Shown piece by piece: positions 14,506 through 21,474 of a stretch of DNA of 26,373 nucleotides. The translations under genes were made by a program, and so were the position numbers. The notes below the pieces were generated by a model, which was given only the letters and a program-made list of their open reading frames with translations, made no database searches and was not told the origin of the DNA. The DNA is from DATLAN01 sp035527455. GTDB taxonomy: Bacteria > Planctomycetota > Planctomycetia > Pirellulales > Thermoguttaceae. Where the stretch lies: contig DATLAN010000239.1 of NCBI GenBank assembly GCA_035527455.1, positions 1-26,373 on the forward strand, given 5' to 3'. Position 1 is the first letter of the stretch. Every line of letters begins with the position of its first letter.

Positions 14506-15852
14506 ATGGCGCCCGTGGAAAACAACCTACCGCCGCCGCAGAAGGCGGCCCCCTCCAATCAGTGGCCGACCCATCCCGAGATCGAGCCCCGCGAGACACG
14601 GAACCTGACCCTGTTGGCGATCCACCAGGTCGTGTTTCGCGTGGGGTGGATCTTCAAGACCGAAAACGTGATCATGCCGGCCTTTCTCGATTCCCTGGCC
14701 GGTGCGGGTTGGCTCCGGGGGTGCATGCCGGCGCTGAAACGTCTCGGGCAGAGCATCCCGCCGGTCTTCCTGGCCGAGCGACTCAAAGGCGTGCGGCAGA
14801 AGAAGTTCGCCCTGGCCGCGTGCATGCTGTTGATGAGTCTGCCGTTCGCGTTATTGTCGATCGCCTGCCACGCCAGTGCCACACAACGCTACGCCTGGAT
14901 GCCGGCGCTGTTCCTGGTGCTTTACGCCCTGTTTTTCGTCTTCTATGGACTGTACCTGCTGTCGTTCGGCACGGTGCAAGGCAAGCTGATCCGGCCTCGG
15001 CGAAGGGGATTTCTACTGTTGGTTTCCACGTTCTGGGGAACGCTCCCGGCGATGGCCTTCGCCTGGTGGCTGCTGAGCTATTGGCTCGATTTGCCCGGCG
15101 GCGGTTTTGGATATATCTTCGGGTTCACGGCGATTTGTTTCCTCCTTTCGGGGCCGGCCGTTCTGCTGGTGTCGGAACCGGCCGACGACGGCCCGCAACG
15201 GCCGACGCCCCGCGCGATCGACTGCCTGGCCGACACCTGGTCCGCCTTGCGCCGCGACGCCAACCTGCGACGGCTGGTCGTGGTGGCCATGCTTTTCGGC
15301 AGCGGGCTGATCATCGGCCCCCACTACCAGGCCCTTGCCCGGGAGAAACTCGGCCTCTCCGGCATGCACCTGATGGTCTGGGTGATCACGCAGAACGCCA
15401 GCGTCGGCGTGCTGAGCCTCTTCGTGGGGCCGCTGGCCGATGCCTTGGGCAATCGTCTCACGCTGCGGACGTTGATCCTCGGCTCGGCCATCGCGCCGCT
15501 GTTCGCCACGCTGCTGGCCTACAACGGCCAGTCCTGGGCGGGGTTGTTCTGGCTGGTCTACATCCCGCTGGGTATCGCGCCCTTGGGCTTGGGCATCTTG
15601 GCCAACTACACGCTGGAAATCTGCGACCCGGCCGACCACCCCCGCTATCTGAGCACCGTGAACCTCTGCCTGGCCGCGTCCTTCGCCTTTTCTCCCCTGG
15701 TCGGTTGGCTGGTCGATCTGGTCGGTTTTTCGACGGTCTTTCTTGCAGCGGCCGGTTTGATCCTCTTGGGCGGCCGGATGACGTTCGGTCTGGAAGAGCC
15801 TCGCCATCGCGCGGACGAAGACCGCATCGGCCCCTTCGACGCCAGCGGGTAA
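14506..15852 (+). CDS. MFS transporter
   Basis: This is a 448-residue polytopic membrane protein. A hydrophilic N-terminus (about 35 residues) precedes roughly ten to twelve hydrophobic segments, split by a polar central loop (SEPADDGPQRPTPRAIDCLADTW) typical of the major facilitator superfamily. The second half (SGLIIGPHYQALAREKLGLSG, VGVLSLFVGPLADALGNRLTLR) has the short charged loop G-x-L-A-D-x-x-G-x-R seen between MFS helices. The substrate is unknown. The ATG at 14506 was chosen because the frame upstream overlaps the CYTH gene in another frame. No Shine-Dalgarno is seen; a TATATT box sits 7 bases upstream. Confidence 0.82.
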   Translation: MAPVENNLPPPQKAAPSNQWPTHPEIEPRETRNLTLLAIHQVVFRVGWIFKTENVIMPAFLDSLAGAGWLRGCMPALKRLGQSIPPVFLAERLKGVRQKKFALAACMLLMSLPFALLSIACHASATQRYAWMPALFLVLYALFFVFYGLYLLSFGTVQGKLIRPRRRGFLLLVSTFWGTLPAMAFAWWLLSYWLDLPGGGFGYIFGFTAICFLLSGPAVLLVSEPADDGPQRPTPRAIDCLADTWSALRRDANLRRLVVVAMLFGSGLIIGPHYQALAREKLGLSGMHLMVWVITQNASVGVLSLFVGPLADALGNRLTLRTLILGSAIAPLFATLLAYNGQSWAGLFWLVYIPLGIAPLGLGILANYTLEICDPADHPRYLSTVNLCLAASFAFSPLVGWLVDLVGFSTVFLAAAGLILLGGRMTFGLEEPRHRADEDRIGPFDASG

Positions 15853-15892
15853 GCGGTAGGGCGGCTTGCCGGGCCGGAGCGGAGGGAGGATA

Positions 15893-15910
15893 CTAGGGGC
15901 TAGGGGCTAG
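15893..15910. repeat. CTAGGGG heptads opposite the downstream array
   Basis: Two CTAGGGG units plus CTAG. Bases 15894-15908 are the exact reverse complement of 15964-15978 within the C-rich array before the ABC permease, so a 15-bp stem could form in DNA or RNA. Confidence 0.7.
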
Positions 15911-15931
15911 CGATCCGGCGGCAACCCTCGA

Positions 15932-16013
15932 CCCGAGCCCCCAGTCCCGAGCCCCCAGTCCCGAGCCCCTAGCCCCTAACCCCGAGCCCCTAACCCCTAG
16001 CCCCCGCCCCCTC
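15932..16013 (+). repeat. long C-rich heptad array running into the ABC permease start
   Basis: Eleven heptads keep register from 15932 to 16008: CCCGAGC and CCCCAGT alternating, then CCCTAGC, CCCTAAC, CCCGAGC, CCCTAAC, CCCTAGC and CCCCGCC. A partial CCCTC ends directly at the ATG (16014). The template strand has at least eleven runs of three or more G. No ribosome binding site exists. Confidence 0.88.
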
Positions 16014-17279
16014 ATGACCACCCTCAAACTCCTCCTGGCTGAAATCGGCTATCGCAAACTGAACTTCGCTTTGAGCCTGCTGGCCGTCACGGTTGCCGTG
16101 TCGCTGCTGGTGGCCGGGCCGGTCGTGATCGGCGGATACGGCCGCGAGACCGACGCCAAGTTGGCCGAGTTGGAAGACCAGACCCGTAATCTGATGAAGG
16201 ACATGGGCTTCAATCTCATGATCGTGCACCGCGATACCAACATGAGCGATTTCTGGGCCAACGACTTCGCCAAGGAAACGATGCCGCAGGAGTACGTCGA
16301 GCGGCTGGCCGATGACGATCGACTCACCAAGGTCACCCACCTGGTGGCCACGTTGCAGCAGAGGATCACCTGGAACGGTCGCCAGGCCCTGCTGGTGGGT
16401 TATCTGCCCGAGACGCCCAAGCCGTACAAGCCTCAGACGAAATTCGCCGCACGCATGGCGGAACAGGAGAGAAGCAAGCTGCCCATGGGCGAGGACATCA
16501 CGCCGGGCACCGTCCGCTTGGGCCATGAACTGGCCAAAGAAAAGAAGGTGGGCGAGACGGTCGACCTGCTGGGCGAGACGTTCACCATCGACCGGATCGA
16601 TCCTGAAAAGGGCAGCAAGGAAGATATCACCATCAAAGTACACCTCAGCGACGCCCAACGCCTGCTCGGCCTGCCCGGGAAAATCAACCAGATCTTCGCG
16701 CTGGAGTGCCAGTGTCGGGCGGGCGATCTGCCGATCATCCGCGAACAACTCGAGTCCGTCTTGCCCGAGGCCCAGGTGACCGAGTTCCAGTCGATCGCCG
16801 TGGCCCGGGCGCTGCAGCGCGAAGAGGTCAAGATCAACCGCCAGAGCGAGCAGGCCCGCGCCGAGACTTTGGCCACGGTGATCACGCCCTTGGTGGTGCT
16901 GGCGGCGGCCGTCTGGGTCGGATTGCTGATGCTGGCCAACGTCCGCGAGCGGCGATGCGAGATCGGGATCCTGCGGGCGTTGGGCAAGAGATCCGGCACG
17001 ATCGCGGCGTTGTTCCTCGGAAAGGCCGTGTTGCTGGGACTGGCGGGCGCGGTCGTCGGTTTTCTTCTGGGGACGGCGATCGGCTACGCCCTGGGCACCG
17101 AAGCCCTCGGTTGGGTCGGCGCCGCGCCGGTTTATGGGGCCGCCGACTTCTTCAGTTTCCCGTACTACATGCTGCTGATCGCCCTGGTCGGCGCGCCAAT
17201 GGTTTCTGCCGCGGCCAGCTATTTGCCCACGCTGGCCGCGCTGCGTCAGGACCCGGCCGTGGTGCTGCGAGATCTCTAG
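16014..17279 (+). CDS. FtsX-type ABC transporter permease
   Basis: This is a 421-residue permease of the MacB/LolE type. One membrane segment at about 16-40 is followed by a large periplasmic domain of about 240 residues (containing RQALLVGYLPE and TPGTVRLGHELA). Three C-terminal membrane segments follow at about 285-308, 333-360 and 376-402, which form the FtsX domain, including the cytoplasmic loop RERRCEIGILRALGKRS that couples to the ATPase. Such permeases drive lipoprotein or peptide movement across the periplasm. No ATPase gene is next to it in the window, so its partner is elsewhere. The stop codon overlaps that of the convergent symporter gene. The start follows a heptad array with no Shine-Dalgarno. 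Confidence 0.88.
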   Translation: MTTLKLLLAEIGYRKLNFALSLLAVTVAVSLLVAGPVVIGGYGRETDAKLAELEDQTRNLMKDMGFNLMIVHRDTNMSDFWANDFAKETMPQEYVERLADDDRLTKVTHLVATLQQRITWNGRQALLVGYLPETPKPYKPQTKFAARMAEQERSKLPMGEDITPGTVRLGHELAKEKKVGETVDLLGETFTIDRIDPEKGSKEDITIKVHLSDAQRLLGLPGKINQIFALECQCRAGDLPIIREQLESVLPEAQVTEFQSIAVARALQREEVKINRQSEQARAETLATVITPLVVLAAAVWVGLLMLANVRERRCEIGILRALGKRSGTIAALFLGKAVLLGLAGAVVGFLLGTAIGYALGTEALGWVGAAPVYGAADFFSFPYYMLLIALVGAPMVSAAASYLPTLAALRQDPAVVLRDL

Positions 17280-18241
17280 CCGCTCGCGGCTTCGCAATCT
17301 TCTCGATCGGCACCCGGCCGGCCGAATTCCGCCCAAAGCCGGGCCAGAATCGTTCCGGTGAACATGCAGCCGAACGTGTAGATGGCCGTCGGAATGGCGG
17401 TGGTCGGTTCGTCTTCGAACACCTTCAACACCAACCAGGTCCCCAGTCCGGCGTTTTGCATGCCGACTTCCAGGGTCAACGCACGGCGCATCGGCCGCGG
17501 CAGGCGCAACAGTCTGCCGCCGCCGTAACCCGCCAGATAACCGGCCAGATTCACCGCCAAAAGCGCCCAAAGAATGGCGGCGTCGATGTGTGCCAGTCGT
17601 TCTCGGTTCAGCGCCACGACGACGGCGATGATCCAGAGAATGGTCAGATTGGCTACCGTCGATCCGACTCGCCGTGCAACGGCCTCGAACGGACGATACA
17701 TCCGCGAAAGCATGTGCCCGGCCACCACGGGCAGCACGACCGTCGTCAGCAGCGACAAGCTCACTTCGCCGGCCGGAAAGGGCTTCCATTGCCCCAGCGC
17801 GCATTTCAAAGCCAGGGGAACCATCAACGGAGAGAGCAACGTGGCCGACGTGGTCAGGCTCACCGAGTAGCTGACGTTGCCCCGAGCGGCCAGCGTCAAC
17901 ACGTTCGAGGCCATCGCGCCGGGAACGCACCCGACCATGATCACGCCCACCAGCGTGGGACCTTCGAATCCGAACAGCCGGCCGATCCCGTAGGCCAGCA
18001 CGGGCATCGAAAGATATTGGATCGCCGTCCCGCCGAACACCATCGGCCACTGCCGGGCGACCTGACGAACCTCATCGCGCGGCAGCAGCGATCCGATGGC
18101 AAACATGGTTGCCGCGATCAGCCAGTCGAGATACGGTTGGCTCCCTACGAACGGATCGCGCACGGCGGGCAACCACTCGGTCCACCCATAGGCCAGCAAT
18201 CCCAGCAGAGTCAGCCACAGCAGCAGGAATCGTTCGAGCAT
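17276..18241 (-). CDS. bile acid:sodium symporter (BASS) family transporter
   Basis: This is a 321-residue membrane protein with about nine to ten hydrophobic segments. Family-like stretches are PYLDWLIAATMFAIGSLL, QYLSMPVLAYGIGRLFG, GCVPGAMASNVLTLAARGNVSYSVSLTT (the Na-site region of BASS proteins) and LTLEVGMQNAGLG (the crossover helix with E-x-G-x-Q-N). It probably imports an organic anion with Na+; the substrate is unknown. AGGG lies before the ATG. The last residues (EAASG) are encoded by a dispersed repeat (17279-17295), and its TAG shares the tetranucleotide CTAG with the stop of the convergent permease. A 48-residue membrane protein lies 37 bases upstream. Confidence 0.9.
   Translation of the reverse strand: MLERFLLLWLTLLGLLAYGWTEWLPAVRDPFVGSQPYLDWLIAATMFAIGSLLPRDEVRQVARQWPMVFGGTAIQYLSMPVLAYGIGRLFGFEGPTLVGVIMVGCVPGAMASNVLTLAARGNVSYSVSLTTSATLLSPLMVPLALKCALGQWKPFPAGEVSLSLLTTVVLPVVAGHMLSRMYRPFEAVARRVGSTVANLTILWIIAVVVALNRERLAHIDAAILWALLAVNLAGYLAGYGGGRLLRLPRPMRRALTLEVGMQNAGLGTWLVLKVFEDEPTTAIPTAIYTFGCMFTGTILARLWAEFGRPGADREDCEAASG
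17279..17295. repeat. GCGAAGCCGCGAGCGGC repeat inside a gene end
   Basis: This is the reverse complement of the copy at 9861-9877. It encodes the last residues of the BASS symporter and starts at the final base of the ABC permease stop codon. Confidence 0.8.
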
Positions 18242-18278
18242 GGCACCCTATCGGTTTCGACCAGTCGCAACATCCCGT

Positions 18279-18425
18279 TCACGACCCGAAGCCATCATCC
18301 TTGGGCGCCAGACGTCGCAACAGCAAGTGGGGCCACGCAACAAAGAGAAATACACCCAGCAGGAGCACGAACAGGCAATAGGCCCCGCTCCAACGCAGTG
18401 TCGAACCGACAATCGCCCGCCACAT
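18279..18425 (-). CDS. 48-residue single-pass membrane protein
   Basis: This short ORF starts MWRAIVGSTLRWSGAY and has one hydrophobic segment (CLFVLLLGVFLFVAWPHLLL) followed by a basic/acidic tail (RRLAPKDDGFGS). A strong AAGGAG lies a few bases before the ATG at 18425, the best evidence that it is translated. An upstream extension of the frame exists but has no such site. It ends 37 bases before the BASS symporter start on the same strand, so it may be co-transcribed or serve the transporter. No family is recognised. Confidence 0.5.
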   Translation of the reverse strand: MWRAIVGSTLRWSGAYCLFVLLLGVFLFVAWPHLLLRRLAPKDDGFGS

Positions 18426-18718
18426 GGCCCCTTCTCCTTCTCCGATGCGCACACCCCAAGAGGAGACGAAACGCAACTCCCTTATTCTAACCGTTATATC
18501 CGATATGTTCCATGCGTGCGTTAAGAAAACTCTGTGGAACTCACGCCGACACACCGGCCCGTGAGCCGTAACGTGTCTTGCCACAACGAGTTAAAGCTCG
18601 AACTGTAAGCGGTGAGCGGAAAATGGGGACTGGCTCCGAGCCGCAAACTGCACTTTCTCCAATGCGGCCAATTTGCGATACTCCCGCCGGTCGTTGGGTT
18701 TCTCAGGAATTGGTGACC
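18426..18718. other. spacer between divergent small membrane gene and lpxB
   Basis: Nothing coding is supported here. An AT-rich patch near 18481-18510 (TTATTCTAACCGTTATATCC) is the only promoter-like stretch in the 293 bases; read on the minus strand it contains TAGAAT. A GGGGACTGGCTCCG motif near 18624-18638 resembles, in reverse, a segment near 12679-12691 and may be a repeat. Confidence 0.4.
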
Positions 18719-20023
18719 ATGACTCCCTCCAAACCACTGACGATTTTCTTCTCCGCCGGCGAACCGAGCGGGGATTTGCACGGTTCGAACCTGATCCGGC
18801 AATTGCGAAGCCGCTGCGAGAACTTCCGCGCCGTCGGCTACGGCGGGCCGAAAATGGCCGCCGCCGGTTGCTCCCTGCACGCCGATCTGACCACGCTGGC
18901 CGTGATGTGGTTCGCCCGGGCGATCATGAACCTGCACAAGTTCTGGGATCTGGCCAGCCGGGCCGACCGCTACTTCCGCCACCACAAGCCCGATGCCGTC
19001 GTGCTGATCGACTACCCTGGCTTCAACTGGTGGATCGCTCGCCGGGCCAAAGCACACGGGATTCCCGTCTTCTACTACGCCCCGCCGCAGATCTGGTCGT
19101 GGGCCAGTTGGCGGGTGAAGAAGATGCGGCGGTTCGTGGATCACGTGTTGTGCAGTCTGCCGTTCGAGGAAGATTGGTTCCGTGGGCACGGCTGCAACGC
19201 GACCTTTGTGGGCCACCCATTCTTCGACGAGGTCCGCCGTCACGAGTACGACGAGCGGTTTCTGTCCGAACACCGCAACGGCGACGGCCCGTTGGTGACG
19301 ATCCTACCCGGCTCGCGGACGCAGGAAGTCCGCCACAATTTGCAGTGGTTTCTCAAGGCCGCGCAATTGGTGCGCCGTGCGGTGCCGAACGTGCGGTTTG
19401 CAATGGCGCCGTTCGAACTGCACCACGCCGAGATGGCCCGGCGCGAAGCGGCCGCCGCCGGGCTCCCTGTCGAGATCCACGTCGGCAAGACGCCCGAGTT
19501 GATCCGGCTGGCCGATTGTTGCATGTCGGTCTCCGGCTCCGTGTCGCTCGAACTGTTGTATGAAACCAAGCCGACGGTCATCCTGTACTGGATCAGCCGG
19601 CTGGCGTATTTCGTGCAGAGGTTCTTCCGCAAGGTGAAGTACATCACGCTGGTCAACCTGCTTTCGACCGAGGAACTCTTTCCCGAGGACCTCGCGCCGT
19701 TCGATCCGTCCCAGGAAGACGCCGACCGGGTGTTGTTCCCGGAGTACCTGACCTGCGAAGACAAGTCGGCCCAAATCGCCTCGCACGTGGTCGAGTGGCT
19801 GACCGATCCGGCGAAGCGTCGATCGCGGGCAGCGGAGTTGGCGCGTTTGAAGGCCCAGGTGGGTGGCGGTGGGGCATCGCGCCGGGCGGCCGAATACATT
19901 CTCGGCGCTTTGGCCGATCGGCCCGTGACGGTTCCCCGTCCGCATTTCGTTCCCGAGCGAGACGCATGTAGGCCGGAACAAGCGCAGCGCAGTTCCGGCA
20001 TTCGGCGTGGAAAGGCCACATGA
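18719..20023 (+). CDS. lpxB: lipid-A-disaccharide synthase
   Basis: This glycosyltransferase (GT19) condenses UDP-2,3-diacylglucosamine with lipid X to make the lipid A disaccharide at the inner membrane. Diagnostic segments are FFSAGEPSGDLHGSNLI at about 10-26, VVLIDYPGFNWWIA, YYAPPQIWSWASWRVKKM, CSLPFEEDWF, FVGHPFFDE, ILPGSRTQEV and SGSVSLELLYETKPTVI. The ATG at 18719 (MTPSKPLTIFF) has AGGAA upstream; an earlier in-frame ATG adds 47 unrelated residues. The product is 434 residues, longer than the usual roughly 380. Its last 18 residues (from about 417) are encoded by a dispersed inverted repeat. It supports a Gram-negative-type outer membrane in the host. Confidence 0.94.
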   Translation: MTPSKPLTIFFSAGEPSGDLHGSNLIRQLRSRCENFRAVGYGGPKMAAAGCSLHADLTTLAVMWFARAIMNLHKFWDLASRADRYFRHHKPDAVVLIDYPGFNWWIARRAKAHGIPVFYYAPPQIWSWASWRVKKMRRFVDHVLCSLPFEEDWFRGHGCNATFVGHPFFDEVRRHEYDERFLSEHRNGDGPLVTILPGSRTQEVRHNLQWFLKAAQLVRRAVPNVRFAMAPFELHHAEMARREAAAAGLPVEIHVGKTPELIRLADCCMSVSGSVSLELLYETKPTVILYWISRLAYFVQRFFRKVKYITLVNLLSTEELFPEDLAPFDPSQEDADRVLFPEYLTCEDKSAQIASHVVEWLTDPAKRRSRAAELARLKAQVGGGGASRRAAEYILGALADRPVTVPRPHFVPERDACRPEQAQRSSGIRRGKAT

Positions 20024-20063
20024 AGCCACATGCCGGAACTGCGCTGCGCTTGTTCCGGCCTAC
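19968..20063. repeat. perfect 33-bp inverted repeat overlapping the lpxB end
   Basis: Arms 19968-20000 and 20031-20063 are exact reverse complements around a 30-base loop that contains the lpxB stop. The arm holds CCGGAACAAGCGCAGCGCAG and is rich in internal symmetry. A CTCAGGGCGTGCCACG segment just after it matches the hairpin arm at 2657-2732. Confidence 0.88.
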
Positions 20064-20128
20064 TCTGCTTCGCTGCTCAGGGCGTGCCACGCAATCCCAG
20101 GGCGGGTCGCCCGACGGCCGTTTTGTGC

Positions 20129-20134
20129 TACAAT
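20129..20134 (+). promoter_or_regulatory. candidate -10 box for the site-2 protease gene
   Basis: TACAAT preceded by TTTTGTGC lies 55 bases before the GTG start. The -35 position (GTCGCC) is weak. It has the same TACAAT hexamer as the tmk and cupin promoters. Confidence 0.35.
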
Positions 20135-20189
20135 ACAGGGCTTCGACACCACAGAGCTTGCAGACTGCGACCCTTCAGGAGCCAAACCG

Positions 20190-20933
20190 GTGCTACTGGG
20201 CGAACCCCCGCGAACTCAAGGCGATCTGAATTTCTCGCTGTTTAGGATCCCTATTCGGGTGCATCCGTTCTTTTGGCTGATCGCCGTGCTGCTGGGGATG
20301 AACAGCGGCAGCGCCCAGGAATTGCTGGTCTGGATCGTGGCCCTGTTCGTGGCCATCCTGGTTCACGAACTCGGGCATGCCGTGGCGATGCGGCTTTACG
20401 GGTACCAGCCGTGGATCACCTTGTACGGACTGGGCGGTGTTACCAGTCGCAACGCGAGTCCCTTCGGGCGTGCCGGGCATTCCGGGCCGATGGAGCAGAT
20501 CCTGGTCTCATTCGCCGGGCCGGGCGCCGGGTTCCTGCTGGCCGGGCTGATCGTCGGCGGCATCATACTCTCCGGACACCAGATTGCCTTCACGCCTGGC
20601 GGCGCTTTCGGCGTGAGGATCGCGATGGAAGAAATCGGGTCGGCGACGCTCACCGAACTGCTCTTTCAGATGTTGTTCATCAGCACGATTTGGGGCGCCG
20701 TCAACCTCTTGCCCGTCTATCCGCTCGACGGCGGGCATATCGCCCGGGAGATCCTCGTCACGGTCAATCCGGGCGAAGGCATCCGCCATTCACTCATGCT
20801 GTCGATCTTTACCGCCGTGGTAATGGCCGTGCTGGGGGTAATGCGATTTGGAAGCATCTGGATCGCCATCCTCTTCGGCTACATGGCCTACATCAGCTAC
20901 GTCACGCTGCAAGCGTACACCGGCCGCCGGTGA
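20190..20933 (+). CDS. site-2 protease family (M50) membrane metalloprotease
   Basis: This is a 247-residue intramembrane zinc protease. The zinc motif H59-E-L-G-H63 (VHELGHAVAMRLYG) and the third-ligand motif N172-x-x-P-x-x-x-L-D180-G-G (NLLPVYPLDGGHIAREIL) are intact. About six hydrophobic segments are visible. The GTG at 20190 is chosen because AGGAG (20177-20181) is 8 bases upstream; a longer open frame with ATG would read through the dispersed repeat after lpxB. Such proteins cleave membrane-bound substrates, often anti-sigma factors; the target is not identifiable here. It is the compact SpoIVFB/rhomboid-free type without a PDZ domain. Confidence 0.9.
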   Translation: MLLGEPPRTQGDLNFSLFRIPIRVHPFFWLIAVLLGMNSGSAQELLVWIVALFVAILVHELGHAVAMRLYGYQPWITLYGLGGVTSRNASPFGRAGHSGPMEQILVSFAGPGAGFLLAGLIVGGIILSGHQIAFTPGGAFGVRIAMEEIGSATLTELLFQMLFISTIWGAVNLLPVYPLDGGHIAREILVTVNPGEGIRHSLMLSIFTAVVMAVLGVMRFGSIWIAILFGYMAYISYVTLQAYTGRR

Positions 20934-21294
20934 CCCTGGTAAGCACGCTATACGTGAATGGAGCGACGCCGATCTCCGGCCGGGTTTCTCGCACTTTCGG
21001 TCGACCGGTTCGGACCACGCGGCGAACGGGGGACCAGGCAAAGCGACCCCCACTTTGGAAACAGCGAGGCGGAACGCAAAGCACGGCGGATTCGTCAAAT
21101 GGGACAGGAGACCGTAATAACCACGTCTGCCGGTAGCCCGACCACTCGAACTGGTTGTTGGCCGGCGGCGTAGTGCAATAAGATCTCGTTCGGGGCGAGA
21201 ATACGGTTTACGGCGCGGTCCGTGCGACGCCGCCGGATTCTCCGCCGGTCGGGTTTTTTCCCAAGGTTCGAGCGAAAACCGGGAACCAGGTTGA
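20934..21294. other. gene-free stretch upstream of the kinase promoter
   Basis: No frame with recognisable protein features was found. The stretch has a short palindrome CGGTCGACCG near 20998-21007 and a repeated CCGCCGG followed by TTTTTT near 21254, a weak terminator-like arrangement. The promoter at 21295 follows. Confidence 0.4.
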
Positions 21295-21323
21295 TTGACG
21301 TTGTCGTCCAAAGTGGGTATACT
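21295..21323 (+). promoter_or_regulatory. sigma-70 promoter of the kinase gene
   Basis: TTGACG (21295-21300) and TATACT (21318-21323) are separated by exactly 17 bases. This is the best consensus promoter in the window. Transcription should begin near 21330, giving a leader of about 140 bases. Confidence 0.8.
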
Positions 21324-21356
21324 GGCAATTTGGAGTGGTAAGCGATTCTTTTCAGC

Positions 21357-21415
21357 CGGGCGTTCGCCCGAGCCGTTCGTGTTCGCGGGTTTTCGCCAAC
21401 GGGGAGAGTCTCCCC
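21357..21415 (+). promoter_or_regulatory. two hairpins in the kinase mRNA leader
   Basis: CGGGCG-TT-CGCCCG spans 21357-21370. GGGGA and TCCCC pair around GAGTC at 21401-21415, just before the upstream ORF's ribosome binding site. They may tune translation; no known riboswitch was recognised. Confidence 0.4.
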
Positions 21416-21429
21416 ACCGAGAGGAAGTG

Positions 21430-21474
21430 ATGCGGTTCCCGGCTCGCCGCCGAGGGACCGCGAGAGATCGATGA
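21430..21474 (+). CDS. 14-codon upstream ORF overlapping the kinase start
   Basis: The leader encodes MRFPARRRGTARDR, with GAGAGG and AGGA just before its ATG. Its TGA overlaps the kinase ATG in the tetranucleotide ATGA (21471-21474), the classical arrangement for translational coupling. Five of the 14 residues, or six counting R14, are arginine. There is no proof that it is translated; the overlap could be chance. Confidence 0.35.
   Translation: MRFPARRRGTARDR

Noticed and set aside
15990..18050. Long minus-strand frame across the ABC permease and into the symporter
   Set aside because: It conflicts with the FtsX-type permease on the plus strand and uses the wrong frame for the symporter.
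20007..20189. Longer ATG start for the site-2 protease
   Set aside because: It begins inside the dispersed hairpin. The GTG with AGGAG 8 bases upstream fits better.
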